DNA of 64,000 nucleotides from JAXGPL01 sp040766985 (lineage in GTDB: Bacteria > Bacillota > Sulfobacillia > JAUYEG01), in the NCBI GenBank assembly GCA_040766985.1, contig JAXGPL010000013.1, positions 16,310 to 80,309 on the forward strand, in the 5' to 3' direction. Below the pieces are notes generated by a model. It was given only the letters and a program-made list of their open reading frames with translations. It was not told where the DNA came from and did not search any database. Positions 1 through 9,410 of the stretch are shown here, in pieces. The translations under genes and the position numbers were made by a program. Within the stretch, counting starts at the first letter, position 1; each line of letters opens with the position of its first letter.

Positions 1-18
1 CCGTTTGGTTAATCAATG

Positions 19-94
<76 letters not shown>

Positions 95-109
95 GAATCA
101 GCAAGAATG

Positions 110-115
110 AGTATA
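110..115 (-). promoter_or_regulatory. Extended -10 promoter of tRNA-Phe
   Basis: Minus-strand TGCTATACT is an extended -10 element whose hexamer ends 16 nt before the tRNA 5' end. No convincing -35 hexamer lies at 16-18 nt upstream, which fits an extended -10 promoter. It would fire in the gap between the amidase-like gene and the tRNA. Confidence 0.55.
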
Positions 116-157
116 GCACAGCGCCGCAATCATGTTCAAACGGAAAATCAACGCACC

Positions 158-1422
158 TTAGTCGTTCCAACCGTCGATCTTGATCAAGCGCTGCATCGTG
201 TACGCATAGGCGCTCGCCGGGTAGTTGAGCTGATCCGCCGTGTTCGAACTGAGCAGGTAATCGACTGTCCTGCCGTCCGGATCTTTGACTACGCCGACTA
301 TCAGGACACTGTGCCGCCAGTCACCCAGGAATCCCAGCTGCAGGATATCGCCGGGCTCGCCGCTCCAGTAGTCGGCGTCCGGCTCGGCAACCAGGCCGAA
401 TCCCCCATTCTTGGTCACGTACTCGTAGAACGAGTCGACACTGGCCCATGACGGCGAACGACCGGAAGGCCGCTGCCTCAAGCTGGGCGTCTCGCCGTAC
501 CATTTCCACTGGTCGGCTCCCTGGTAGTCCATCGGGATGCCCCCTGCCAGCAGGCATTGCGAGGTGAAGTTGGCGCAGTTGCCGCCGTGCTCGTCGTACG
601 CCGGCCACTCGGGGTGGCGCTCGAAGGTCCATCGCATCGCGTACGCCACGGCGGCCTCGCGATCATACCCGTGGTCGACCCCTGGTCTTGGGGCCGCGGG
701 GTCCGTCGCAGGACCGAGAGCGTTGCGTGCCGCGACATTGGCCCGGGCATCGGCGATAATGGTGGCTTTGGTTTCCAGGGGCGGAGCCATGATGTCGATC
801 ACATCAGGCGAGGCCTGGTAGTAGCCGCCGCCCATAACGGTGTGCGATACCGTCCCACCACCGCGATGCCGGTCGATGTACCACCGGCCGTCCACCTGGG
901 CTAGCTCAAACATGTGCCCGACGTTGCGCGCCTCCGTGTCGACCCCGGGGCAGTGCCGGAAGTTCTGGACATTGCTCTCCTCCAGCCGCACCTGGATGCC
1001 GCCGTCCTCCCTCTCCGCGACCTTAGTGACGACCAGCCGGTAGGAGTACCGGTCAAGGTGCAGATCGGTCTTCTGCATGGCCCGTATGGCCACGGTGATC
1101 TCCCAGACGGCCTTGTCGGCCTCGACGTTCTCCGCGGCGCCGGGGGCGAAGAGGTCCTCGGATAGTCGACTTGCAGGCGGGCGAGCGAGCCATAGTAGGC
1201 GTCCATGTAGTCCGCCAGCAGTTGCTGCTGCTCTGCCGTCAGGCCTGGATCGGTGGAAACCACGATTTCGCCACTGCCGAGGGCAGGTTCATTGCGCGGC
1301 GCCCCAGCCGACCAAACCAGTGAACTGGCGTATATCGGCGGAACAGGACTGACCCCCTGCAGCAGACAGTGACCTATCAGCAATATGAGTACAATACCCG
1401 TTGATACGGTTTGTTTGCTCAT
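158..1422 (-). pseudogene. Secreted amidase-like protein (Amidase_6 type), one frameshift
   Basis: Two overlapping minus-strand frames form one gene of about 421 codons broken near 1160. The first frame begins ATG at 1422 behind GGAGG (6 nt spacing) and encodes a hydrophobic signal peptide (MSKQTVSTGIVLILLIG). The second frame carries the catalytic part: GGNCANFTSQC with the presumed nucleophile Cys, later WRHSVLIVG with the presumed His. This layout matches the putative amidase domain family PF12671, common in spore-formers and thought to act on cell wall or peptide amides; substrate unknown. One added base gives an intact reading frame, and the break lies in a G-rich run, so an assembly error is as likely as true decay. 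Confidence 0.7.
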
Positions 1423-1482
1423 CATCGGCCTCCGGATCGGGTAGTCGGCGGCTAACCACCAAACCGACGGTGCGGAAAGACG

Positions 1483-1518
1483 GCACAAAAGGCCGGTATT
1501 ACCACCGGCCTTTTGTGC
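1483..1518 (-). terminator. Intrinsic terminator after the tRNA-Val/tRNA-Asp unit
   Basis: Perfect inverted repeat, arms 1483-1497 and 1504-1518 (GCACAAAAGGCCGGT), loop 6 nt, with T-rich outer arms on both strands. It sits just downstream of the tRNA pair read on the minus strand, and before the amidase-like gene. Confidence 0.85.
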
Positions 1519-1562
1519 GAACTGGCTAATCGGAGTGACCCTTGGTCACAGCTTTGTCTAGA

Positions 1563-1640
1563 TGGCGGAGGCGACGGGAGTCGAACCCGCGATCTCGTGC
1601 GTGACAGGCACGTATGTTAGGCCATCTACACCACGCCTCC
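1563..1640 (-). tRNA. tRNA-Asp (GTC)
   Basis: Minus-strand cloverleaf, 78 nt including encoded CCA. Acceptor stem GGAGGCG pairs with CGCCTCC; anticodon GTC in loop CTGTCAC; T-loop TTCGACT. Second gene of a two-tRNA transcript with tRNA-Val, 16 nt downstream of it. Confidence 0.97.
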
Positions 1641-1656
1641 GGGATTGCGCGCCGGC

Positions 1657-1732
1657 TGGTGGGCGAAACAGGACTCGAACCTGTGACTTCTTCCTTGTAA
1701 GGGAAGCGCTCTCCCACCTGAGCTATTCGCCC
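1657..1732 (-). tRNA. tRNA-Val (TAC)
   Basis: Minus-strand cloverleaf, 76 nt with encoded CCA. Acceptor GGGCGAA pairs with TTCGCCC; anticodon TAC; T-loop TTCGAGT. First gene of the tRNA-Val/tRNA-Asp transcript. Confidence 0.97.
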
Positions 1733-1747
1733 GTGAACGCGAATTCA

Positions 1748-1776
1748 AGTATATATGAGGCATTTTGTGTTGTCAA
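1748..1776 (-). promoter_or_regulatory. Consensus sigma-A promoter for tRNA-Val/tRNA-Asp
   Basis: Minus-strand TTGACA (1776-1771), exact 17-nt spacer, TATACT (1753-1748). The -10 ends 15 nt before the tRNA-Val 5' end, as expected for a stable RNA promoter. Confidence 0.85.
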
Positions 1777-1871
1777 AACAAAACCCGTCGCCGAAAAGCC
1801 GCCATTTACCCAGTTACAGCACCATTTGGCGATTCCGGCCAAACACATCCCGCTCCGAACCCCACCCTCAC

Positions 1872-2609
1872 CTACCGCAACACGTGCCCCGCCGGCCGGA
1901 CCATCACCCCGTCGAACTGCCCGATCGACTGGCTGGCGCCGATCTCGGCCGCAAACCGGATGTCGAGATCAAACCCGAGTTCGACCAGCTTGCTGCCATG
2001 CTCTGTCTCAACCAGCGCCCTTGAGATGTCTTTGCGCGATTGGCGGTATGCAGCCATCGCCAACCGGGCGGTGTCCGAGATCTCGACCTCCACCGGCGCC
2101 TCCTGGCACGCGCTGACGATCGCCCCGCCAGCAATGATGTCGTCCAGCGACAATCGACCGCCCGTGCCTGCGCAGTAGATGACTGTATCGCTGTCCTCAC
2201 GCAGCAGGCGGCGAGCCATCGCCGGCGCGTTGCGCAGCGCCGCGATGTACACAGGCGCGGCCCCGCTTTCGTGCGCAAGAAGCATCGCGGCCGTGCCGTT
2301 GGTCGTGGTCATCGCCAGCAGCATACCGCCCACCCGTTCAGTAGTGTACTCACGCGGCGAATTGCCCAGGTCAAAGCCGTTGATCTTCAGCCCGCCGCGC
2401 TCTCCACCGAGCAGCAGGTCGTCGCCCAACTGCAGCCGCAGCCGCCAGGCGTCTTCAGGTCCGGGCACGGGGTAGATTGCCTTGGCCCCCGCGTCTAGCG
2501 CCGCGATCATCGACGTCGTTGCCCGCAGCACGTCGATGACGACGCACGTGTTGCCGGCAAAGCCGAATTCCGCTGGTATGCCCGGCGCCGGGATGACACA
2601 GATGCGCAA
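1872..2609 (-). CDS. comB: 2-phosphosulfolactate phosphatase-like protein
   Basis: A 245-residue protein of the ComB family, which removes phosphate from 2-phosphosulfolactate to give sulfolactate (coenzyme M route in archaea; sulfolactate in some bacteria, including Bacillus spores). Family landmarks are VIDVLRATTSM near the N-terminus, the TTTNGTAA segment and CAGTGGRLSLDD in the middle. The start is a TTG at 2609 behind GGAGGGGG, because no upstream ATG keeps the conserved N-terminus; length is then normal for the family. It begins 5 nt after wecB stops, so it is the last gene of a murA-wecB-comB operon. No other sulfolactate or coenzyme M gene is in view, so the physiological substrate is open. 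Confidence 0.82.
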   Translation of the reverse strand: MRICVIPAPGIPAEFGFAGNTCVVIDVLRATTSMIAALDAGAKAIYPVPGPEDAWRLRLQLGDDLLLGGERGGLKINGFDLGNSPREYTTERVGGMLLAMTTTNGTAAMLLAHESGAAPVYIAALRNAPAMARRLLREDSDTVIYCAGTGGRLSLDDIIAGGAIVSACQEAPVEVEISDTARLAMAAYRQSRKDISRALVETEHGSKLVELGFDLDIRFAAEIGASQSIGQFDGVMVRPAGHVLR

Positions 2610-2614
2610 CGAAC

Positions 2615-3750
2615 CTAGGCCCCCTCCGCGAAGCCGGCAACCGGACCGGGGTGCAGGTCGCGCTGGCCTGTAAGAGCCGCAACGCAACGCCTGCCGGCCA
2701 GCCCGTCCCCAAACGGGTTGGGCCAACCGGGCTCTCGCTGGAGCATGGCCTTGACCGCGGCAACGATAGACTCCTCCTGGAAACCCGCGAGGGCGTTGCA
2801 GCCGATGGCCAGGGTTTCGGGCCGCTCCGTGTTCTCGCGGATTGTCACGCACGGCGTACCCAGAATGCAGGACTCCTCCTGCAGGCCGCCGCTGTCGGTC
2901 AGGACCAGACGGGCGTGATGCTGGAGTTCGAGCGACTCGAACAGCCCTACCGGCGGGTGGAGCACACGCAGGCCGGGGATTGCCTCGAGGTCGCCGAGCA
3001 TGTGGTATGCCTCAAGCCGCGTCTTGGTGCGGTAGTGCATGGAGAAAATCAGGGGCAGCCTGGTTTCGGCAGCCGTCCGCCGAAGGCCCGCGAGGATCTC
3101 GCGGAGCCGTTCCGGCTCATCGGTGTTTTCCTGGCGGTGGAGCGTCAGGTACATAAAGCGCTTGCTCTCCAGGCCAAGCCTTCTGATCGTTGCGCCTTCC
3201 TCAAACCGCCCCCGTAGCCGGAAGACCGTATCGACGATGGTATTGCCCGTGATCTCAACACCTGCGACGACACCTTCCCGCTCAAGATTGGCCCGGGCGA
3301 CTTCAGTCGGGGCAAAGAGGTGCGTCGCAACGTGGTCCGTAACGACCCGGTTGACCTCCTCGGGCATCGTCCGGTCAAAGCTGCGCAGCCCCGCCTCGAC
3401 GTGGCCGACCGGTAGATTGAGCTTGGCTGCGACGAGCGCGCCGGCCAGCGTGCTGTTGGTATCGCCGTGGACGATGGCGCGGTCGATGCCGAGGTCGAGG
3501 AAGGCCGCCTCGACGCGCTGAAGCATCAGGCCTGTTTGGGCACCGTGCCTGGCGCCGGCCTCGCCCGCGTGGAGATTGAGGGTCGGCTCGGGAAGGCCGA
3601 GGGTTTCAAAAAACACACGGTCCATCTCGTAGCTGTAGTGCTGTCCGGTATGGATCAGGGCGTACGGCACGGAGTGCTGCTCCAAGGCCCAGATCACTGG
3701 AGCGAGCTTGGTGATTTCGGGCCGCGTGCCGAGGACGACTGCGATTTCAC
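2615..3750 (-). CDS. wecB: UDP-N-acetylglucosamine 2-epimerase (non-hydrolysing), frameshift at start
   Basis: Interconverts UDP-GlcNAc and UDP-ManNAc for cell-surface polysaccharide or teichoic acid linkage units. The protein shows HTGQHYS, the HGDTNSTLAGAL and HVEAGLRS motifs, VTDHVATHLFAPT and the C-terminal DSGGLQEES UDP-binding loop. The open frame lacks a start codon. A GTG at 3750 with GGAGG 9 nt upstream, overlapping the murA stop as GTGA, is clearly the start, but a run of three A after it must be four A to give the family N-terminus VKIAVVLGTRPE. With that base the protein is 378 residues, normal for the family. I read the break as a lost base in a homopolymer, probably an assembly error. 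Confidence 0.85.
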
Positions 3751-5042
3751 GACGAGATTTCCTCCGGCTCGGCGCCGGGCCCGGGGCCGCACCAGCGGAT
3801 CACCGCGCCCAGCCCCGCAAGTTTGGCGACGAGGTTTTCGTAGCCGCGCTGGATATGGTAGGGCTTCTGGATCTGTGTCGTGCCGCGCGCCATCAGGCCG
3901 GCGACAACCAACGCTGCTCCGGCCCGGATGTCGGTCGCCCTGACGATCGCCCCGGTCAACTCGTTGACCCCTTCGATAATTGCCGTGCGCCCGTGGACCG
4001 AAATGCGGGCGCCCATGCGGTTGAGTTCTTCGACGAACCGGAAGCGCTCTTCCCAGACGGTTTCCGTAACCGTGCTCGTCCCCGCCGCGGTCGTCAAGAG
4101 CGCGGTCATCGGCTGCTGAAAGTCGGTGTAGAAGCCCGGATGGGGCAGCGTCGTCACCTCGATCGGACGTAGCCGCGAGCCGGCCGACACCTCGACCTCG
4201 TCACCGTTAGTCTTCACATCGGCGCCCGCTTCGCGCAGCTTCGCGCTCATCGCTTCAAGATGGTCCGGGATCACATCGGTGACCGTTACAGAGCCGCGCG
4301 TCGCGCACCCGGCAACCATGAACGTCGCTGCTTCGGTCTGGTCGAAGATCAGGCTGTGTGCAGCACCATGCACGTCAGGGGTGCCTCGAATGCGCAGGAC
4401 GCTGGTGCCGGCGCCTCTGACGCGCGCCCATGGCGCTGAGCAGGTTGGCCACGTCAACGATGAAGGGGGCGCGATAGGCGTTGCGAATCTCCGTATCGCC
4501 GCGGGCGGTAGCGGCCGCGAGCATGACGTTGAGCGTCGCCCCCACGCTCTCGACGTCGAAGAAGATCGTCGCGCCTGAGTCCCCCTGCCGGCGCCCTCGC
4601 GCGAAGGAGTCCGTGTTCGAGGTGACCTCCGCACCCAAAGCACGAAAGCCCTTGAGATGCTGGTCGATCGGGCGAGGTCCGATTTCGTCGCCGCCCGGCA
4701 GCGGGACCTCCGCTTCGCCGAACCTGCCCAGCATTGCGCCCAGAAGGTAATATGAAGCCCTGAACCGGATTGCCTCGCGATACGGGCAGGGACTACAGAC
4801 GACATCGCTTGTGTCGATCTCCAACACGCCCGGCTCGCCCCGCGTGACACGGGCCCGAGCCGCTCCAGTATCCGGAGGTAGCGCGCGACATCAGCGGTAT
4901 CGGGTACGTTGTGCAGAGTCGAACTACCCGCCGCCAGGATGGTCGCCGGGATTGCCGCAAGCGACGAGTACTTTGAGCCGCTGATCCGGACGGCGCCTTG
5001 CAGCCGGACGCCCCCGGCCACCTCGATGTACGGTTGGGCCAC
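3747..5042 (-). CDS. murA: UDP-GlcNAc 1-carboxyvinyltransferase (MurA), two compensating frameshifts, Cys-to-Asp
   Basis: First committed step of peptidoglycan synthesis: enolpyruvyl transfer from PEP to UDP-GlcNAc in the cytoplasm. N- and C-terminal parts are in one frame, while roughly residues 70-210 are in another (about 4840 down to about 4425), so two opposite indels occur; overall length, 431 codons, is normal. GTG start at 5042 behind GGGGAGG. In the displaced frame the active-site loop reads PGGDEIGPRPIDQH: the PEP-binding Cys115 of E. coli MurA is Asp here, a change known from mycobacteria and chlamydiae that gives fosfomycin resistance. The N-terminal SGAKNA motif is SGSKYSS, keeping Lys but not Asn. 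It could be a MurA paralogue serving this operon. Confidence 0.72.
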   Translation of the reverse strand: MAQPYIEVAGGVRLQGAVRISGSKYSSLAAIPATILAAGSSTLHNVPDTADVARYLRILERLGPVSRGASRACWRSTQAMSSVVPARIARQSGSGLHITFWAQCWAGSAKRRSRCRAATKSDLARSTSISRAFVLWVRRSPRTRTPSREGAGRGTQARRSSSTSRAWGRRSTSCSRPLPPAAIRRFATPIAPPSSLTWPTCSAPWARVRGAGTSVLRIRGTPDVHGAAHSLIFDQTEAATFMVAGCATRGSVTVTDVIPDHLEAMSAKLREAGADVKTNGDEVEVSAGSRLRPIEVTTLPHPGFYTDFQQPMTALLTTAAGTSTVTETVWEERFRFVEELNRMGARISVHGRTAIIEGVNELTGAIVRATDIRAGAALVVAGLMARGTTQIQKPYHIQRGYENLVAKLAGLGAVIRWCGPGPGAEPEEISS

Positions 5043-5233
5043 GCCCCACGCCTCCCCACCCCAGTGTTACCTGCCATCCTGCTCCGCCGACACGCGTTCG
5101 CCCGAGGACGCGGACATCCCTGCCCCCACGACATTTCGGTGCAGGAAAGATTCTCTGGGCTGCGAAGATAACACGTTATCTCGAAACCGGCGCGCATGCG
5201 CCGCCGGCACATCCGGATCGCGGGGGGTTATTC

Positions 5234-6388
5234 TTGCCGGAACTACTATCGCTGTTGGTCCTGTTCGCAATCGGTATTCCGGGCTGGCTGGCGTTCAACC
5301 GGCTCAAGCTGCCAGGCGCGCCCATTCTGGGATCGATGCTGGCCGTCGGTGTATTCGGGATCTACGGCATCGGTCCGGGCCCGCTTCCGGCTGCCTTCAA
5401 GGCGATCCTGCAGGTCGTCGTCGGCCTGTTCATCGGCCTGCGGGTCTCCCCGGACACGCGGCGGCAGCTGCGCGGGATGGTCCCTGTGGCCGTCCTCGTC
5501 AGCGCCTGGTGGCTGGTCACTGCGTTCGGAGTCGGCTTGATGCTGTATGGCGCAACGCCCCTGGACCTCAAGACCGCGCTGTTGGGGTCTACCCCGGGCG
5601 GTATCTCGGAGATGGGCCTCTTGGCCCTCAACTTCGGGGCAGACGCTCCGAGCGTCGCTTTGCTGCAGTTCTTTCGCGTCACACTGGTGCTGATCGGCGT
5701 GCCGGTGCTCGGGCCCAAGCTCTACCCGCTGCTCGAGCGCCTTTCGCGACGCGGGACGGTTGCCCGCGGGCAGGCTGCCGCGGTGGAGCACCATTCCACG
5801 GTGCCTGAGCAGCGAGATACCTTGGGCTTGGCGCCTGTGCACGCACATGACCGGCCCGGCCCCGCCGCCGCGCCCGAAAGGTCCGCCACCGGCGGCATCG
5901 CCCTGTATCTGCGCACGTTTGCGCTTGCGGTGGCGGGAGGCTGGATGCTTGAGGCGGTCGGGTTTCCGTCGGGCGGCCTGGTCGGCTCGATGCTGGCAGT
6001 CGGAGCAGCGCGGCTCTTCGGCGTCAGATGTGCCAACCTCCCGTCCGACGCCCGCGCGGTTGCGCAGGTCGGCCTCGGCGGGATGATCGGGATGAGCTTT
6101 ACAGCGGAGATGATCAGGTCATTCGGCACGATGATCGTGCCGATCGTTTTGCTGACCGGGGCGCTGCTGTTCAACGGTTTCTTGCTTTCGGTCCTCGTCC
6201 ATCGTCTGACCGGTTGGGAGCCGGCGACCTGTGTCCTGTCGACCTGCGCGGGTGGGTTGACGAACATCAGCGCCGTGGCTGAGGACCTTGGAGGAAACCC
6301 GGTTCACGTCACCCTTCTTCACGTCGTCCGGTTGATCAGCATCGTTACGGTGCTGCCGGCCGCGTTTGCGGCACTGTTTGGGATGTGA
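5234..6388 (+). CDS. AbrB-family integral membrane protein (PF05145)
   Basis: A 384-residue polytopic membrane protein with an internal duplication: each half has the GxPIxxSML/GGLVGSML helix and a conserved Gly-rich loop (STPGGISEMG in the first half, STCAGGLTNIS in the second), typical of the AbrB membrane duplication family, proposed transporters or regulators with no firm substrate. About ten membrane helices, split by a polar linker near residues 170-215. TTG start at 5234 behind a G-rich ribosome site; the first helix begins at once. Divergent from murA across a 190-nt gap and followed by its own neighbour, the MATE exporter, so it appears monocistronic. It is not the DNA-binding AbrB regulator. 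Confidence 0.75.
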   Translation: MPELLSLLVLFAIGIPGWLAFNRLKLPGAPILGSMLAVGVFGIYGIGPGPLPAAFKAILQVVVGLFIGLRVSPDTRRQLRGMVPVAVLVSAWWLVTAFGVGLMLYGATPLDLKTALLGSTPGGISEMGLLALNFGADAPSVALLQFFRVTLVLIGVPVLGPKLYPLLERLSRRGTVARGQAAAVEHHSTVPEQRDTLGLAPVHAHDRPGPAAAPERSATGGIALYLRTFALAVAGGWMLEAVGFPSGGLVGSMLAVGAARLFGVRCANLPSDARAVAQVGLGGMIGMSFTAEMIRSFGTMIVPIVLLTGALLFNGFLLSVLVHRLTGWEPATCVLSTCAGGLTNISAVAEDLGGNPVHVTLLHVVRLISIVTVLPAAFAALFGM

Positions 6389-6410
6389 AATGTTCTGGCT
6401 GCCAAGTGCA

Positions 6411-6439
6411 TTGACCGCGTGGCTCTTTGGGCCTAGAAT
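6411..6439 (+). promoter_or_regulatory. Sigma-A promoter of the MATE exporter gene
   Basis: TTGACC at 6411-6416, exact 17-nt spacer, TAGAAT at 6434-6439, about 50 nt before the MATE start codon. Confidence 0.65.
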
Positions 6440-6489
6440 GACTAGAGCTATCTGGGGCAAATCAACTACTTGTATAGCGGGGTCTTGGG

Positions 6490-7947
6490 ATGCAGAAGCG
6501 GTCAGCGATGCGCGACTTTACGCAAGGCAATATTATGGGCCACCTGATTGCGTTCTCGTGGCCGATGTTGATGGGCAACGTGCTCCAAGCCCTTTACAAC
6601 ACGGTCGACGCCATCTGGGTCGGACGCTACCTGGGCTCCCACGCGCTCGGCGCGGTGGCCGTGAGCTTCCCAATCATCATGGCCCTCCTGGCCCTATTGA
6701 TGGGCCTGACCATGGCGACTACGACGTTGGTCTCGCAGTTCAGAGGCGCCGACGACGAGCACGGGGTGCGCCGTACCATCTCCAACTCGATCCGCCTGTT
6801 GTGCCTGCTCGCTCTCGGAGTCAGCGCGATCGGTGTCCTTGTACGGGTCCCGGTTCTGCGCATGATCGGCACGCCGTCGGAGATCCTGCCCAACGCTGCG
6901 TCATACCTTGGCATTTTTCTCTCCGGTTTGATCCTGACGTTTCTCTACAACTCAGGCAGCGCGATACTGCGCGGTCTGGGCGACTCCCAGACGCCGCTTC
7001 GCTATCTCGCGGTAGCTACCGCCATTAACATGGTGCTCGATCCCTTGCTGATCATCGGGGTTGGCCCCTTCCCCCAGATGGGCATCGCGGGCGCGGCGTT
7101 GGCTACGGTCATCGCACAGGCCGTTTCCGCAGTCCTCGTCCTGCGCAACCTCACCCGCCGTACCGGGTCACTACTCGGGGAGCCCGGGTCCAAGTGGTGG
7201 GAGTTCGACGGAAAGCTGACCAGACTCACGTTCAGCATCGGACTGCCAGCGGGAACGCAGCAGTTCGTGATGTCGATGGGGATGCTCACGATCACCTCGA
7301 TCATCAACCGTTTCGGGCCCAATGTCGTCGCGGCCTTCGGCGCAGCCGCCAGGTTGGACCAGTTTGCACACATGCCGGCGATGTCCGTCGGCATGGCCGT
7401 AAGCGCCATGGTCGGTCAAAACCTTGGCGCCGGCAAGGACGAGCGCGTCCGGGGAATCGTCAAGTCCGCCTGGATGGTCACTGTATTGGTCACAGGCGTC
7501 CTGGCAGCGATAGCACTGCTTATGCCGGCAATGGTCCTGAGCCTCTTCACTCAGGAACCCGAGGTGCTACGCGAAGGAATCATGTACCTGCGCATCGTCG
7601 GCTGGACCTACGTGCCGTTCGCGCTGTCGTTCGTGCTGACCGGCGTGCTGCGCGGCGCCGGCGACACCCTGCCGACCATGATCATCACGGTGTCGACACT
7701 GTGGCTGGTGCGGGTTCCCCTGGCCAGCTATATGTCCGGCACCCTCGGGCTCGGGAGCCGCGGGATCTGGCTGTCGAGCGCGATTACCCCGATGATTTCC
7801 CTGTCGCTCAACTACGTCTACTACTTGACCGGCCGGTGGAAAAAGCGTATCGCCGTCCGCCGCCACGCCGCGTTGGGCGGGCAGATGGTGGCTGCAGCCA
7901 CATCTGCAGCCGCGGGCGAATCCGACGGTCAGGGGCAGACCGTCTAG
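6490..7947 (+). CDS. MATE family multidrug/toxin efflux transporter
   Basis: A 485-residue membrane protein with the two-fold, 12-helix architecture of MATE exporters, which push drugs or metabolites out using a Na+ or H+ gradient. Landmarks are the N-terminal segment SWPMLMGNVLQALYNTVD, then VGRYLG and ALGAVAVSFP, and the second-half counterpart LPAGTQQFVMSMG. Start at 6490 with GGGG 7 nt before; an in-frame ATG at 6505 is an alternative. Its own promoter lies upstream. The stop codon overlaps the stop of the convergent gene on the other strand within CTAG, leaving no room for a separate terminator. Confidence 0.9.
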   Translation: MQKRSAMRDFTQGNIMGHLIAFSWPMLMGNVLQALYNTVDAIWVGRYLGSHALGAVAVSFPIIMALLALLMGLTMATTTLVSQFRGADDEHGVRRTISNSIRLLCLLALGVSAIGVLVRVPVLRMIGTPSEILPNAASYLGIFLSGLILTFLYNSGSAILRGLGDSQTPLRYLAVATAINMVLDPLLIIGVGPFPQMGIAGAALATVIAQAVSAVLVLRNLTRRTGSLLGEPGSKWWEFDGKLTRLTFSIGLPAGTQQFVMSMGMLTITSIINRFGPNVVAAFGAAARLDQFAHMPAMSVGMAVSAMVGQNLGAGKDERVRGIVKSAWMVTVLVTGVLAAIALLMPAMVLSLFTQEPEVLREGIMYLRIVGWTYVPFALSFVLTGVLRGAGDTLPTMIITVSTLWLVRVPLASYMSGTLGLGSRGIWLSSAITPMISLSLNYVYYLTGRWKKRIAVRRHAALGGQMVAAATSAAAGESDGQGQTV

Positions 7948-8768
7948 ACCGGCCTCAGTCTTACGGTGTACTGTAGATGCCCGTCCGGCACACCAAAGCG
8001 CACCGTCGTTGGTATAGCGTCGCAGAACAGGAAGTAGCTTTCGCGGCGGCTGGCGGGCTCTGGGCCACGAAGAACAGCCCATTCGCCTTCCCTCTCCGGC
8101 TGCGGCGAGGCTGCCTCCGCCGGTTCGCAATGCGGCTCGGGCAGGGTACCGCGCAAGCCATGGACCAGGCGCAACTGCGCCTGCCCCACTTCGGACCACG
8201 GCACGGCCACGAAGAACTGCAGCCAGGAGGATGTCAATGGACGGAGTTCGATGGCCGACACGCTCCGCCCGCCCGAGGGCACCCGGTGATGCAAGGTGAT
8301 CGAATACGGCTCGCCGATACTCCCCCCGAGCCCCGTCCCCTGCCCGCGCGCCAGGCCCCGCCCCTCCGCGAGCCCGCGCACTGACCGAGCCCAGGTTGGC
8401 TCGCCCATCGCAATCTGCTGCATGGCCGCGAACGCCCCCGGCATGGCCACCGCGGCTGACCCCGGCCGTAATGCGATCAAGGCAAACTCCTGCCCTCTCG
8501 TCCCCTTGGCCCCTGAAGCGGCGTAGCCCAGGGTTTCCACGGCCACGTTATCCAGGCTGACGGTATCCGTGATCAAGGCCGCCCAGGCCTGCGCACGCAG
8601 TTTGTTACTGATCATCGACTTGAGGGGCGGCCAGAAGCGCGCCGCGACATCCATCGGCCGGGCGTCAAGGCGTACGGAGAGACCTGCCCGCTCAAGTTCC
8701 GCAGCCGCAAAAGCGCCCCGCCCGGCGGCCGCATCGGAGGGGTGGCAACTTAACACGAGTGGAATCAC
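7944..8768 (-). CDS. Hypothetical protein
   Basis: About 274 residues, not recognised. The GTG start at 8768 is chosen because GAGGAGG precedes it by 8 nt; the frame stays open much further upstream but without another ribosome site. The protein has no clear signal peptide or membrane helix, is rich in Ala, Arg and Gly, and reads as soluble and alpha/beta. It overlaps the MATE gene tail-to-tail. Upstream, on the other strand and diverging, is a broken GNAT gene. Codon use and GC match the neighbourhood. No function is proposed. Confidence 0.6.
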   Translation of the reverse strand: MIPLVLSCHPSDAAAGRGAFAAAELERAGLSVRLDARPMDVAARFWPPLKSMISNKLRAQAWAALITDTVSLDNVAVETLGYAASGAKGTRGQEFALIALRPGSAAVAMPGAFAAMQQIAMGEPTWARSVRGLAEGRGLARGQGTGLGGSIGEPYSITLHHRVPSGGRSVSAIELRPLTSSWLQFFVAVPWSEVGQAQLRLVHGLRGTLPEPHCEPAEAASPQPEREGEWAVLRGPEPASRRESYFLFCDAIPTTVRFGVPDGHLQYTVRLRPV

Positions 8769-8882
8769 CGCAATCGCCTCCTCGCACGTTATATCGCCAT
8801 AGGCTGTCCAAACTCCTGCCGGAAGGCGAAACCGGCCCGCGTGGCGGTAGAAGGCCGTGTTGTTGTGGAGGATGCGAACGGA

Positions 8883-9410
8883 GTGCACAGATTGGATATC
8901 CGGAAATGCAGGCCGCCGACCTTGTGGCTGTCGCAAAGGTGGACCAGGATGCGTTCTCGCACGCAGCGGTGCGCGGGCCGCACGCCCTTGGCATACCCCC
9001 GCCATAGCGCAGGGCTGACCACTTCCGGCGGATGGCGCCCGACCTGTGCCTCGCCTTCGCCGAATACGGCGGCGGCAGGGTCGCGGACACCATCGGGCAC
9101 CGGTGGGGCGCGACGACCTGGATCGGCCCGGTGGGCGTCGCCCCGGACCTGATGGGCCGCGGCATCGGCACGGCGCTGCTGGATACGTTCAGGAACCGGA
9201 TCCGCCGCCCTGGCGCAACCACAATCGGACTGGAAACCTCGATCCCTGGACAACGTCCGGCTGTACGAACGGCGCGGGTATCGTGCCGCCGGCCTCCGCC
9301 TGCTGGTCGGCAAGGGCATCGGGGCGGGAGCGGCTACGGCGGCGGCTCCCGCGGTGAACCGCGGTTGCTGGTGCGGATGCAGCGCCAGGCGCGCCGTCCT
9401 CAGGTCATGA
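8883..9410 (+). pseudogene. GNAT family N-acetyltransferase, frameshifted
   Basis: Three successive frames together encode a GNAT acetyltransferase: a start region (GTG 8883 behind GGAGG) leading into MQAADLVAVAKVDQDAF, then the acetyl-CoA binding motif A, VGVAPDLMGRGIGTALL, then motif B, LDNVRLYERRGY. The first break is at a run of three A near 8904 that needs a fourth A; the others are near 9005 and 9240. With the frames joined the length (~176 codons) is normal for GNAT enzymes. The substrate cannot be told. Either a decaying gene or several assembly indels. Confidence 0.6.
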
